Shown one piece after another: positions 47,819-56,818 of a stretch of DNA of 64,000 nucleotides. The translations under genes and the position numbers were made by a program. This DNA comes from Candidatus Nitrosotenuis uzonensis. GTDB taxonomy: Archaea > Thermoproteota > Nitrososphaeria > Nitrososphaerales > Nitrosopumilaceae. Numbering within the stretch: position 1 is the stretch's first letter; each line of letters begins with the position of its first letter. The notes under the pieces are model-generated. The model was not told where the DNA came from. It did not search any database and worked only from the letters and a program-made list of their open reading frames with translations. The stretch lies in the NCBI RefSeq assembly GCF_000723185.1, contig NZ_CBTY010000008.1:377460-441459 (forward strand), given 5' to 3'.

Positions 47819-48739
47819 TTGTCAGTAGTTGAGGAGCGTGAAGTACTCATCATAGAAGACAGTCCGGCTGTAGGAATATTATTAAAGGAATTCTTGACAA
47901 AACTTGGCTTTAAAAAAATCCATCATTGTCAAAATGGCAAAACTGGCATAGAGGTATTTACTGAAATGGTAAGCTCAGGCAAAATTCCGCTTGTCTTTCT
48001 TGATTATAACCTGCCTGACATGACTGCATATTCCATAATGAGTCAGCTGTTGAACATAAGACCAGACGTCAAGGTGATAATAGAAACTGCACGAGAAAGA
48101 TCAGAAGAGACCATCAAAGACGTCATAGCTCAGGGAGCATATCAATACCTTGGCAAGCCGATACGACTTGAAAAGCTAAAGGAAATAATCGACACGCTAC
48201 GAATCGAAGAATCTCAATCAATAGATAAGGATGAACTTGAAAATATTGTCAAAATGATCTCAAGCACTACGCAGATAAGTTTGCTGAGAATCTCTCAATA
48301 TCTGGATCGGAAAACAGACGAGGTGATGCCGTTTCTCAACCAGCTACTCAAGGACAAAAAAATCATAAAAATTAATGATATAAAGGAAGCAGGATGTGCC
48401 AGATGCGACTCGGTTCGCATAGCACAGACGTTTCACTGTCCAAAATGCAAAGGTTCTAACTTCAAACAAGACAAAATCATAGAACATTACAAATGTGGGA
48501 ATGTCTCCGTTGCAGATTCTTATAAGGATGATAAATGTCCCAAGTGTCATGAACCAATCAAAGTGTTTGGGGTCGACTACAGAGTTCAGGATAATTTTTA
48601 CATATGTAATGATTGCGGCGATATTTTTTCTGAGATATTGACAAATTATTTGTGCTTAAAATGTAATAATAGGTTCACGCTTGAAATGGCCAAGATGGTA
48701 TCTAGTCCAGGATTTAGTTTTCTAAAATCATCATTTTGA
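47819..48739 (+). CDS. Response regulator with zinc-ribbon output domain (TackOD1-like)
   Basis: An N-terminal receiver domain with phospho-acceptor D62 (VFLDYNLPDM) and lysine in LGKPIRLEKL; a middle winged-helix-like part (ISLLRISQYLDRKTDEVMPF); and a C-terminal cysteine-rich domain with CARCDS, CPKCKGS, CPKCHE, CNDCGD and CLKCNN. The last fits the thaumarchaeal output domain I know as TackOD1; that name is from memory. The start is TTG 47819. It is next to a CheY-like gene, an Hpt gene and a kinase gene. Confidence 0.85.
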   Translation: MSVVEEREVLIIEDSPAVGILLKEFLTKLGFKKIHHCQNGKTGIEVFTEMVSSGKIPLVFLDYNLPDMTAYSIMSQLLNIRPDVKVIIETARERSEETIKDVIAQGAYQYLGKPIRLEKLKEIIDTLRIEESQSIDKDELENIVKMISSTTQISLLRISQYLDRKTDEVMPFLNQLLKDKKIIKINDIKEAGCARCDSVRIAQTFHCPKCKGSNFKQDKIIEHYKCGNVSVADSYKDDKCPKCHEPIKVFGVDYRVQDNFYICNDCGDIFSEILTNYLCLKCNNRFTLEMAKMVSSPGFSFLKSSF

Positions 48740-49093
48740 TACAATATCCGAAATTAATTTGAGGACCTGATCAAAATCAAACGGTTTTGAGATAAAAGCA
48801 GTAGCTCCAGCTTGCAGGCATTGGTTTATAACGTTCTGATGGTCGCTTGCAGTAATCAAAATTATCTTTGCATTAGAATGAGTGGCCATTATTTCTTTTA
48901 CTACCGTAAGTCCGTCTTTTTTTGGCATCGCCAAATCCAGCAATAAAACGTCAGGATTTGTCTTGGAAAACTTTTCTACTGCGTCCTCCCCGTTCACTGC
49001 CTCAGCTACGATTTCATGCCCGCCTATTGACAAGATATCCTGAAATACGAGTCGAATTGCATCAGAATCATCTGCAATCATAACTCGTGCCAT
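48731..49093 (-). CDS. CheY-like single-domain response regulator
   Basis: A 120-residue receiver: the acidic pair in MIADDSDAIR, phospho-acceptor D53 (LLLDLAMPKKDG), T/S in ILITASDHQ and K in ISKPFDFDQV. It has no output domain and probably passes phosphate to the Hpt protein or affects a partner. It converges on the REC-zinc-ribbon gene with a 9-nt overlap. Confidence 0.92.
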   Translation of the reverse strand: MARVMIADDSDAIRLVFQDILSIGGHEIVAEAVNGEDAVEKFSKTNPDVLLLDLAMPKKDGLTVVKEIMATHSNAKIILITASDHQNVINQCLQAGATAFISKPFDFDQVLKLISDIVSK

Positions 49094-49160
49094 ATAACAA
49101 TCAGATAGATCGATCTTATGAAAATTTCTATGAGTTACACAAAATTGACAGGATGATCAT

Positions 49161-49523
49161 TTATTGGAGAACACTTTTGTGAACCTGTAGTATTTGCGAT
49201 CTGAGTGACAGCATATCAGAATCAAGGCCGTTTATTTTTTTGTCCATCGTATCGAATGAACTGCAGAGTGTTTCATATATGCCATCTATTTTTCTTCCAG
49301 ACACTACCAGTTTTAGCAGCGTATCAAGCAATGCTGCAACTTCGCCTATTTCCACTTGGCCCATCATTGGCGCCAGTCCTTTTATTTTGTGAATGTGTTT
49401 TTCAATCTCGCTTGCGGTTTTTTGAACGTCAGAATCAGTTGAACATGTTTTTAGCAAATTACCAATAGCGGAAATATCATCAGATACCTCTTTTTTTGCA
49501 ACCCGTAAGAATTCTTCTGACAA
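49161..49523 (-). CDS. Histidine phosphotransfer (Hpt) domain protein
   Basis: A 120-residue helical protein with HIHKIKGLAPMMGQ, where H45 followed by K48-G49 is the Hpt/CheA-P1 phosphorylation site. No kinase domain is present. Between a kinase gene and two receiver genes, it is a likely phosphorelay intermediate. The start is TTG 49523. Its promoter region is shared with the kinase gene at 49581. Confidence 0.82.
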   Translation of the reverse strand: MSEEFLRVAKKEVSDDISAIGNLLKTCSTDSDVQKTASEIEKHIHKIKGLAPMMGQVEIGEVAALLDTLLKLVVSGRKIDGIYETLCSSFDTMDKKINGLDSDMLSLRSQILQVHKSVLQ

Positions 49524-49580
49524 GTAATAACATTATTTTGATCGTGATTTTTATACTCTATGTGGATCAGATGAATACAA

Positions 49581-51452
49581 TTGAAGATAATCACCAAGGC
49601 ATATCTGTTAATCGGCGTGCTAATTGTAGTTGCAATCTTCAATCTGTTCATACTGTATAACACACAAGCATCTGTCACGAATGAATCATATTCAATTATC
49701 AGAGCAGGAGATCTAAAGGCAAAAGTTGAAACCATTGCAGCGCTGGCAGGCTCGATTGCAAGCGGGAGTGAGACTGACAGAGATATTCTAGAAGTCGAAG
49801 TTAGCGAATTTGACACAGTTCTTCACGCGTTGAGAGAAGGAGGCAAGATTAGAGGACAGGAGATAACTGTGATTCCAGATGAGGTGTTAGGCCAATACGA
49901 AGAGGTTAGAAGTAGCTGGGAGCAGTACAAGAACGAGGCACTACAAATCAAGGAATCCACCATATACAATAGAGATGCCGTAAACGCCATGAATTACATA
50001 TTGGAAAAAAATACAGACATGACCTTGACAACAGACTCGCTGGTCAGAGATTTAGAAGTGCTGGACAGGAACTATAACAGACACAAGGAAATTGCCGCCG
50101 AATTACATGAAACTGCAAAAAAAATTGGTCAGAACGCACTACTAATATCAATAGGTGAAGAAGAAGGTGCAAGAGAAAATCTCAGAGAGGCAAGAATAAC
50201 ATTTGAGATTGGAATGAGAAAATTGCTTCAAGTGCCTCTAAATGATCCGGATTTTGTAGGCGCGAATAATGAAGAGTTGATTCCAATACCTAGAGAAAAC
50301 TCTCAATCTCTGGATGAGTTGGATTTGCTTTGGGAGGCAGTTGAGCTGAGGGTCAGAACGTTAGAATCAGAGTCACTATACTCAGAGGAGTTCAACAAGT
50401 CGTTTTCAAAGCTTAATGAACAACGACATATACTCACTGATTCTATAGACAGGATGCTTGATGCATGGAACGCAGAAAGAATAGAGACTCGCGACCAAGG
50501 CCAGATAGTAACACAGGCAGTCATTGTTGCAGACATTGTAATTTTTGTTGCAGTATTGTTTACAATACGTAAATCTCTCAAGCCACTAGAAAGAATTACG
50601 AATGCATTATCACGTGTCAAAGAGGGCATATACGGGGAAAAAATAGAGTACACGTCAAGCGATGAGATAGGACAGCTTGCATCCACTTTCAATACAATGT
50701 CAGAGACAATCAAGATGAAGGAGGAAGAAGCTAGGAGGACAGATATTGCAAAGGACGAATTCCTTGCAATGATAACTCATGAACTTAAAACTCCACTTGT
50801 CCCAATACAAGGTTATGCAGATATGCTTCTTGGAGGCTATCTTGGAAACCTCACTGAAAAACAACGTGAGAGAATCTCCATTATAAAAACAAGTTCAGCC
50901 TCGCTTTTGCAGCTGATTTCAGATCTTCTTGATGTGCAAAAGCTCGAGCTGGGTCAGCTGAGAATGAAAAAAGAACCGTCAGATATACAGGCGACTGTGA
51001 TAAGATCAATCCAGACACTTCAACCGCAGATTGAAGAGGCCAAAGTAACAGTTACAAATGATGTAAAGCAGCACATAATAGAGCACGACTCGGACAGAAT
51101 AGCCCAAGTACTTACCAACTTGTTAAAGAATAGCCTCAAGGCAGTAAAACCCAATGAGGGCACGATAAGGATATCTTCCGAAGAGAACCAAGATCAAATA
51201 AAAATAATAATCAAAGATAATGGGGTCGGGATACCTCTGGAAAAACAAAGCAAGTTATTTACCAAGTTTTACCAAGCAGACGCATCGCTTACAAGAGAGA
51301 AAGGAGGTAGCGGCCTTGGCCTATCAATTTGCAAGGGAATTGTGGAAGCCCACGGAGGCAGTATATCGCTTGAGAGCTCCACTAGCACAGGAACCACTGT
51401 CACTTTCTCATTGCCAAAGACAGACGTAGTGAAAACACCAATTCGCAACTGA
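49581..51452 (+). CDS. Membrane histidine kinase with HAMP domain
   Basis: A 623-residue sensor kinase: TM1 about 6-26, an outside helical sensor domain about 27-308, TM2 about 310-329, HAMP about 330-382, then H400 in FLAMITHELKTPLVPI, the N box NLLKNSLKAV, DNGVGIP and GGSGLGLSICKG. The sensor domain is four-helix-like, as in chemoreceptors. It likely feeds the relay genes next to it. The start is TTG 49581; TTTATACT lies about 28 nt upstream. Confidence 0.93.
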   Translation: MKIITKAYLLIGVLIVVAIFNLFILYNTQASVTNESYSIIRAGDLKAKVETIAALAGSIASGSETDRDILEVEVSEFDTVLHALREGGKIRGQEITVIPDEVLGQYEEVRSSWEQYKNEALQIKESTIYNRDAVNAMNYILEKNTDMTLTTDSLVRDLEVLDRNYNRHKEIAAELHETAKKIGQNALLISIGEEEGARENLREARITFEIGMRKLLQVPLNDPDFVGANNEELIPIPRENSQSLDELDLLWEAVELRVRTLESESLYSEEFNKSFSKLNEQRHILTDSIDRMLDAWNAERIETRDQGQIVTQAVIVADIVIFVAVLFTIRKSLKPLERITNALSRVKEGIYGEKIEYTSSDEIGQLASTFNTMSETIKMKEEEARRTDIAKDEFLAMITHELKTPLVPIQGYADMLLGGYLGNLTEKQRERISIIKTSSASLLQLISDLLDVQKLELGQLRMKKEPSDIQATVIRSIQTLQPQIEEAKVTVTNDVKQHIIEHDSDRIAQVLTNLLKNSLKAVKPNEGTIRISSEENQDQIKIIIKDNGVGIPLEKQSKLFTKFYQADASLTREKGGSGLGLSICKGIVEAHGGSISLESSTSTGTTVTFSLPKTDVVKTPIRN

Positions 51453-51528
51453 TGCTCAAAGAAAACACACCAAGAGTACTAATTTGACTCACAATCGGTA
51501 TGATAATTAATTTTTTTCACCGAATGTA

Positions 51529-51669
51529 ATGGAAAACAATTCAAAAAATACGGAATTTTATTCCATGTGCAATGAGTATTTCACAGCGCTGCGCAAGACT
51601 GGAAAGAGGGATGATGGATTTGAAGATGAGTTCTTTTACACCATGCCTACAATTTCAGGACAGAGTTAA
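51529..51669 (+). CDS. Small hypothetical protein, 46 aa
   Basis: A short gene beginning MENNSKNTEFYSMCNEYFTA and ending MPTISGQS, acidic and soluble. ATAATTAAT about 24 nt before ATG 51529 fits a leaderless promoter. No family recognised; it lies 31 nt before tldD. Confidence 0.5.
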   Translation: MENNSKNTEFYSMCNEYFTALRKTGKRDDGFEDEFFYTMPTISGQS

Positions 51670-51699
51670 TAATAAAGCGTATTACGCCACCACTATTGC

Positions 51700-53097
51700 A
51701 TGGAGTCTATCCTAAGAGCACTGCAGATAGCACAAGACTATGACTGCTCATATTGCGATGTAAGAACAGAGACTGTCAGAAAGCAAGGCGTTCTAGTGGA
51801 AAATGGATTGCAAGAGCACATTTCCAAAAAACAGGAAGAAGGAATTGGAATACGAATACTCTACGATGGGGCGTGGGGGTTTTACTCTACATCATACTTG
51901 CAGGAATTTGAAGATGGTTTAGTAGATACTATCAAGGCTGCAAAACTTGCTTCCCAAAAAAAGAAAAAAAAGACAAAACTAGCAAACAATGTCGCGGCAG
52001 AAAAAACAGTAAGACGGACAATGAAAAAAGAGCCAACTGTAGAATCCATCACAGAAATTGCACTTGAATGCGATAGGATGATCAGAGCAAACAAAAGAAT
52101 AATGAAGAGCTCCGTAGAGATACTTCAGACATTTACAAGTAGGTATTTTGCAAACAGTGAGGGAAGTAGAATATTACAAGAATTCTCAGATCTCACTGCA
52201 GATCTTACTGCCACTGCTCATCAGTACGGGATCACACAATCAATCAGTCGGACCGAGGGTGGAATAGGAGGATTAGAGACCATAACAGACAAGATAGACA
52301 TTTTTGAAGTCTCAGACCAGATAGCAAAAAAAGCAGGTCAGCTTCTTGACGCAAAGACAGTAGATGAGGACAGATCAACAGTGGTGATGAATCCAGACTT
52401 TGTCGCGCTTTTAACACATGAGATTTTAGGTCATCCTTCCGAAGCAGACAGAGTGTTAGGAAGAGAAATGGCGTGGGCTGGTGGGGCATGGTGGTCGGGC
52501 ATGCTAGGATGCCAAATCGGCTCATCTGCTCTTAATGTAATAGATGATCCCACAATAGAAGACAGTCTAGGGTGGTACGAATTCGACGATGAGGGAGTAA
52601 AAGCAAAAAGAAAGCAGCTGGTAAAAGAAGGAGTTTTATCAGAACACATGCACAGTCGTGAGACTGCTTACGATTTTAATGTGGAACCAAATGCAAGTAT
52701 GCGTGCCACATCATACAGATTCATGCCTCTAATTAGAATGTCATGCACGTGTATAGAGGGCGGCACCTGGAGCCAAGAAGAAATGATAAAAGACGTCAAA
52801 CATGGATACCTTATTTCTGATATGAAGATCCCATCAATAGATATGAGGCGGCACAACTGGAGCATATCATGTCAGTATGCAAACAGAATCGAAGATGGTC
52901 GGATCACGGAACTGCTCAGAGATGTGATTGTCACAGGTACCGCACAGGAATTCTTTAGATCTATTGACGCATGTGGGAAAGACTTTACAGTAAGACCAAT
53001 CACAAATTGTGGGAAGGGCGATCCCATGCAACAAATGAAGATGGGAAATGGCGGACCGTCAATACGAGGAATTGCTACGGTGAAAAGCACTACATGA
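51700..53097 (+). CDS. tldD: TldD-family metalloprotease
   Basis: Zinc protease of the TldD/PmbA family, which in bacteria matures peptide antibiotics and degrades unfolded peptides. The active site is H240-E241 and H245 in THEILGHPSEADR, followed by the conserved MRATSYRFMPL-like region and GGTWSQEE. The length of 465 is normal. A TldE/PmbA partner gene is not found in the window. The next gene starts within its stop codon. Confidence 0.93.
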   Translation: MESILRALQIAQDYDCSYCDVRTETVRKQGVLVENGLQEHISKKQEEGIGIRILYDGAWGFYSTSYLQEFEDGLVDTIKAAKLASQKKKKKTKLANNVAAEKTVRRTMKKEPTVESITEIALECDRMIRANKRIMKSSVEILQTFTSRYFANSEGSRILQEFSDLTADLTATAHQYGITQSISRTEGGIGGLETITDKIDIFEVSDQIAKKAGQLLDAKTVDEDRSTVVMNPDFVALLTHEILGHPSEADRVLGREMAWAGGAWWSGMLGCQIGSSALNVIDDPTIEDSLGWYEFDDEGVKAKRKQLVKEGVLSEHMHSRETAYDFNVEPNASMRATSYRFMPLIRMSCTCIEGGTWSQEEMIKDVKHGYLISDMKIPSIDMRRHNWSISCQYANRIEDGRITELLRDVIVTGTAQEFFRSIDACGKDFTVRPITNCGKGDPMQQMKMGNGGPSIRGIATVKSTT

Positions 53098-53651
53098 GAG
53101 ATAGTATAGAAGATGTACGTCTCAAAGTTATATCGTGTACTAGATGCGATCTCTGCAAAACAAGAACGAATGCGGTTCCAGGGAAAGGAAGCGTTAATGC
53201 AAAGGTGATGTTTGTTGGTGAAGCACCTGGCAGGACAGAAGATCAGAGGGGAGAGCCATTTGTTGGCGCTGCAGGAAAAAAACTTACACTAATGTTAGAA
53301 AAGCATGGAATATCGAGAGATTCGATATACATTACGAACGTAGTAAAATGCAGACCGCCAAACAACAGGGTTCCATCAGATAGTGAAAGAAAGGCCTGTA
53401 TGGAATATCTTCAAAGTGAAATTGAGATCATTAATCCAAAGATAGTGTGCGTGTTAGGAAACACAGCAAGCAATTCAATTTTAGGGCAAAGTGAGATTAC
53501 CAAGAATCATGGCAAGAGCATAGAACATGATGGTAGAATCTATTTTTTGACATTTCATCCGGCGGCCACAATATACAATCAAGAGTTGTGGAGTGTAATG
53601 GAGTCCGACATAGAATTGTTGTCCAGGATGTTAGGAATTGACAACAAGTAA
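53094..53651 (+). CDS. Uracil-DNA glycosylase, type 4
   Basis: Removes uracil from DNA. C15 and C18 of SCTRCDLC and the pair in VKCRPPNNR and KAC are the 4Fe-4S ligands of family 4; GEAPGRTEDQRGEPFVG is motif 1 and TFHPAA motif 2. ATG 53094 overlaps the tldD stop (ATGA). It is followed, with a 14-nt overlap, by a second DNA glycosylase gene, making a base-repair pair. Confidence 0.92.
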   Translation: MRDSIEDVRLKVISCTRCDLCKTRTNAVPGKGSVNAKVMFVGEAPGRTEDQRGEPFVGAAGKKLTLMLEKHGISRDSIYITNVVKCRPPNNRVPSDSERKACMEYLQSEIEIINPKIVCVLGNTASNSILGQSEITKNHGKSIEHDGRIYFLTFHPAATIYNQELWSVMESDIELLSRMLGIDNK

Positions 53652-54213
53652 CATAACAAGACCATCAAGGGAATTTTATACACGAGATACGGTAGACGTG
53701 GCAAAAGATCTTCTAGGCAAAATAATTGTTAGAAGAATCGGCAAGACGGTGCTTTGCGGAATGATTACTGAGACCGAAGCATACAGACATGAGGATGATC
53801 CTGCAAGTCATGCGTATAGGGGCATGACTGAACGTAACAAAGCCATGTTTGGCGAGGTAGGTCGCGCATACGTCTATTTCACATATGGCATGCATTATTG
53901 TGTAAACGTAGTTGCCAGAAACAAATACCGAAAAGCAGGTGCCGTTCTAATCCGTTCGCTTGAACCACAGTCTGGAATCAAAACCATGATGGAGAATCGC
54001 GGCATTCACAATATTGAGAATCTTGCAAATGGACCTGCAAAGCTTACTTGTGCCCTAAATATCACAAAACAACATTATGGGGAGGATTTTGTTACATCAA
54101 AATCGCTTTACATTATAAACGGCATAGACATAAAACAAAAGATAATTGCAGGGCCCAGAATTGGGATTAGAAAAGGAACTGAAAAGATGTGGAATTTTAG
54201 AATCAGTGCCTAA
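53638..54213 (+). CDS. 3-methyladenine DNA glycosylase (AAG/MPG family)
   Basis: Excises alkylated purines. REFYTRDTVDVAKDLLGKII, TETEAYRHEDDPASHAYRG (with the catalytic glutamate) and YFTYGMHYCVNVV are hallmarks of the Aag family. The 191-residue length is normal. The start TTG 53638 lies inside the end of the uracil glycosylase gene, so the two are coupled. Confidence 0.94.
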   Translation: MTTSNITRPSREFYTRDTVDVAKDLLGKIIVRRIGKTVLCGMITETEAYRHEDDPASHAYRGMTERNKAMFGEVGRAYVYFTYGMHYCVNVVARNKYRKAGAVLIRSLEPQSGIKTMMENRGIHNIENLANGPAKLTCALNITKQHYGEDFVTSKSLYIINGIDIKQKIIAGPRIGIRKGTEKMWNFRISA

Positions 54214-54842
54214 TCATCGTCATCTTTTTGCACAGTCCATGGGGCAAATTTACCTAATAATTTTGCCCAATCAAGACGCAACAAGACAAGTATTGCAGCA
54301 ACCATCGTCACTGCAAATATGACAAATCCAATATAGACAATCATTGGGTCGTCCACGTTTTCCAAAATAGGCTCAAGGTAATTCATTCCAAAGTAATGAG
54401 AGACAAGTACAATCACATAGCACAGCACTAGCTTGCCAGCCAATGTGGAGATAAAAAATCGGAGTGGATTATATCTGGCAAGTCCCAGAGGAACATATAT
54501 CAGATCATCTGGAATTGGTGTTGCCGCTGCTACGAATGCTGCTGCGGCGCCATACCTTTTAACAAGTTTTTCAAACGGCTTCATACGCTTTCTTGTTTTT
54601 TCAGTCATCATTTTACGCCCACCGTAGCTTATCAAGAATATTATCTGCTTTGCAACGGTGGAAGTTATTGCAGTTATCAGCACAAGATAATGTATGTTGA
54701 ATTTATCGCCTGCTGCCATGGTTGCAAGCAATATGAATGAGGGAAGTGGAACGAATGGGATAAGCGATGCAAAAAAACTCACCAGTGCCAGTCCTAAATA
54801 TCCTATTTCATCAGCAAACGGAAATATTGCCGAAAGATCCAC
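54210..54842 (-). CDS. DedA/VTT-domain membrane protein
   Basis: A 210-residue membrane protein of the SNARE-associated/DedA type, recently linked to lipid scrambling in other organisms. IPFVPLPSFILLATMAAG and the re-entrant RYGAAAAFVAAATPIPDDLI are typical. About five hydrophobic segments; acidic tail. It overlaps the convergent glycosylase gene by 4 nt. Confidence 0.87.
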   Translation of the reverse strand: MDLSAIFPFADEIGYLGLALVSFFASLIPFVPLPSFILLATMAAGDKFNIHYLVLITAITSTVAKQIIFLISYGGRKMMTEKTRKRMKPFEKLVKRYGAAAAFVAAATPIPDDLIYVPLGLARYNPLRFFISTLAGKLVLCYVIVLVSHYFGMNYLEPILENVDDPMIVYIGFVIFAVTMVAAILVLLRLDWAKLLGKFAPWTVQKDDDD

Positions 54843-54928
54843 ATATAGGACGCATGATGTTGATTATTAAACTATCAAAAATTTCAAAAACACGATATTA
54901 AAATAACAAGAACTGGCAACGATATCAA

Positions 54929-55303
54929 ATGGTAAGTCAAGAGCATCAGGTAATATGTGAAAAGATTTTTTCAATAAGTCCATACATTAGATTTGTAGGA
55001 ATAATAGGTAGGAATGGCAAGTTGCGTGCCTACAAAAGACGACAGGGGTTAAAACCACTTTTGGACGCAAAACATACGCAAAATCAGTTTGTTCACATAG
55101 CAAAGAAAAAAGACATGGAAAGCAAGTTTGACAGAAAACTAGGCAAGGTTGAATTTGTATGGGAGGAACGAAAAAAAGTCCAGACGATCTCATTTGCAAT
55201 CAAGCAAAACAGAGTCTGGGTATCAATTGATAAACGAGTAGTTCGCACAGAGATGTTAAGGATAATAGACTCGTGTCTTCCAATAGTTAAGCTCTATTCA
55301 TAA
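54929..55303 (+). CDS. Divergent DUF6659-like roadblock-type protein (paralog 3)
   Basis: A 124-residue paralog of 12684-13043 and 20067-20450. IRFVGIIGRNGKLRAYKRRQ, KKKDMESKFDRKLGKVEFV and QTISFAIKQNRVWVSIDKRV align with the same blocks, but the glycine pair after GKL is lost (AYKR), and this copy is strongly basic where the others are acidic. It may have a different partner. Confidence 0.68.
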   Translation: MVSQEHQVICEKIFSISPYIRFVGIIGRNGKLRAYKRRQGLKPLLDAKHTQNQFVHIAKKKDMESKFDRKLGKVEFVWEERKKVQTISFAIKQNRVWVSIDKRVVRTEMLRIIDSCLPIVKLYS

Positions 55304-56229
55304 AGAAAACACTGGACATATCCGGAATCAGTTTTTGTTGTTTTGGGATCTTTTTTGCATTTTTCCATAGCATGCGGACATCGTTGAATGAATCTGCAAC
55401 CGGGTTCTGCATTCAGTAAGCTTGGAGGACTGCCTGGGATGTATTTGGGTCTTTGATCAGAATGAAGTTTTGGAAATGACTTTATCAGAGCTTGTGTGTA
55501 TGGGTGTTTTGGTTTTTCGAATATCTCCTCAGAGCTTCCAAACTCAACCATTCTGCCGCCGTACATTATGCCTATTTTCTCACAGATTTCAGATATTGTT
55601 GCAAGATCATGGGATATTAACATAAAAGAAGTATTTTCTTTTTTTAACATTTTAAATAAATTCAGTATTTGTGATTGAACGAGAACGTCAAGTGCGGTAG
55701 TAGGCTCATCCGCGATTACAAGTCGCGGCTTCAACAACAATGCCATTGCGATCACCACTCGTTGCTTCATACCTCCGCTAAGTTCATGAGGATATTTTTT
55801 GAGTACTTGTGGATCAAGATTTACAGATCGCAATGCGGCAGTCATCACATTCAGATGATTTTGTAGGTGGCCATGTTCTCTGAGTACGTCAGAGAATTGT
55901 TGACCGATGGTATATACAGGATCAAGGGAGTTCATTGCGCCTTGAAACACCATCGACAATTTCTTCCATCTAAAGTGTCTGGCAAACTCTTCATCGGTCA
56001 TATCCAAAATAGACTCACCATCAAGCAGTATTCTGCCAGATTCTACGGTCCCGCCCTGAAGAGTTCTCATTATTGATAACCCTAAGGTGCTTTTACCACA
56101 GGCACTCTCACCTGCAATTCCGATCGATTCTCCGGCATTCATGGAAAAACTGACATTCTGCACTGCATGCACTTTGCCATTTTCTGTGGAATAACTTGTA
56201 GACAGATTTTCCACTACAAGGAAAGGCAT
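55294..56229 (-). CDS. Orphan oligopeptide-type ABC transporter ATPase
   Basis: A 311-residue ATPase of the DppD/OppD group: Walker A GESACGKST (40-48), signature LSGGMKQR, Walker B LVIADEPTTALD, and a C-terminal oligopeptide-ATPase tail (GSPPSLLNAEPGCRFIQRCP). No permease, binding protein or partner ATPase lies next to it, so the transporter is incomplete here or encoded elsewhere. It overlaps the DUF6659-like gene by 10 nt. Confidence 0.9.
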   Translation of the reverse strand: MPFLVVENLSTSYSTENGKVHAVQNVSFSMNAGESIGIAGESACGKSTLGLSIMRTLQGGTVESGRILLDGESILDMTDEEFARHFRWKKLSMVFQGAMNSLDPVYTIGQQFSDVLREHGHLQNHLNVMTAALRSVNLDPQVLKKYPHELSGGMKQRVVIAMALLLKPRLVIADEPTTALDVLVQSQILNLFKMLKKENTSFMLISHDLATISEICEKIGIMYGGRMVEFGSSEEIFEKPKHPYTQALIKSFPKLHSDQRPKYIPGSPPSLLNAEPGCRFIQRCPHAMEKCKKDPKTTKTDSGYVQCFLYE

Positions 56230-56299
56230 ACGATCATACTCCCTCGTTTAGTTTCAGAAAGATACATTTAACTTTAGTTTCATTACGAAGTCGATTTAC

Positions 56300-56818
56300 T
56301 TGCAAGTTCCAATATGCGGTTTTGATGCAAAAAATGCCATTTTGTGCCCTCAATGCGAGGCAAAACTTGAGGCAGGTCAACTAACAAAAGCAGATGTAGA
56401 TGCCTCCATCAAAATTGCCAAGCTTGCCAAGACTAACTCAGAAATCGACAAGTTCACGCTGTTTTCTTGCAGAGAGGTTGCAGGCGAATTTGTACTGTAT
56501 CTAGCAAAAAGCGACATTGAGACTATCAGAAAAAGTCGTACTTTGTATAGGACGTTACAAGGTGAATTTCCAGGTAAGATATGGATTGTAGAATCGGAAG
56601 CAAACGATAGAAAATTCATTGAGGATCTTTTTTTTCCGACAAAAATACTCTCGATTAATGTGGTCTGGGTTCCAGGTGGAATTCAAAAAACGAAAATAAT
56701 AGTATCTGGTAAGTGGACTTCACGATTTCCAATCGATGTAAACAAGGTAACAAACATTGTAAAACAGCTACGCGAGCTTGATGTCGTAATTGAATTTGAG
56801 GAAGGCCAGAGAAGATGA
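56300..56818 (+). CDS. KH/NusA-like RNA-binding protein, coupled to aspS
   Basis: A 172-residue protein with an N-terminal CPQC pair in a possible zinc motif (CGFDAKNAILCPQCEAKL) and KH-like segments after it (TLQGEFPGKIWIVESEANDR, NKVTNIVKQLRELDVVIEF). I recall archaeal neighbours of this type described as NusA-like, so RNA binding is likely but not shown. It overlaps aspS by 4 nt (ATGA). Confidence 0.75.
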   Translation: MQVPICGFDAKNAILCPQCEAKLEAGQLTKADVDASIKIAKLAKTNSEIDKFTLFSCREVAGEFVLYLAKSDIETIRKSRTLYRTLQGEFPGKIWIVESEANDRKFIEDLFFPTKILSINVVWVPGGIQKTKIIVSGKWTSRFPIDVNKVTNIVKQLRELDVVIEFEEGQRR

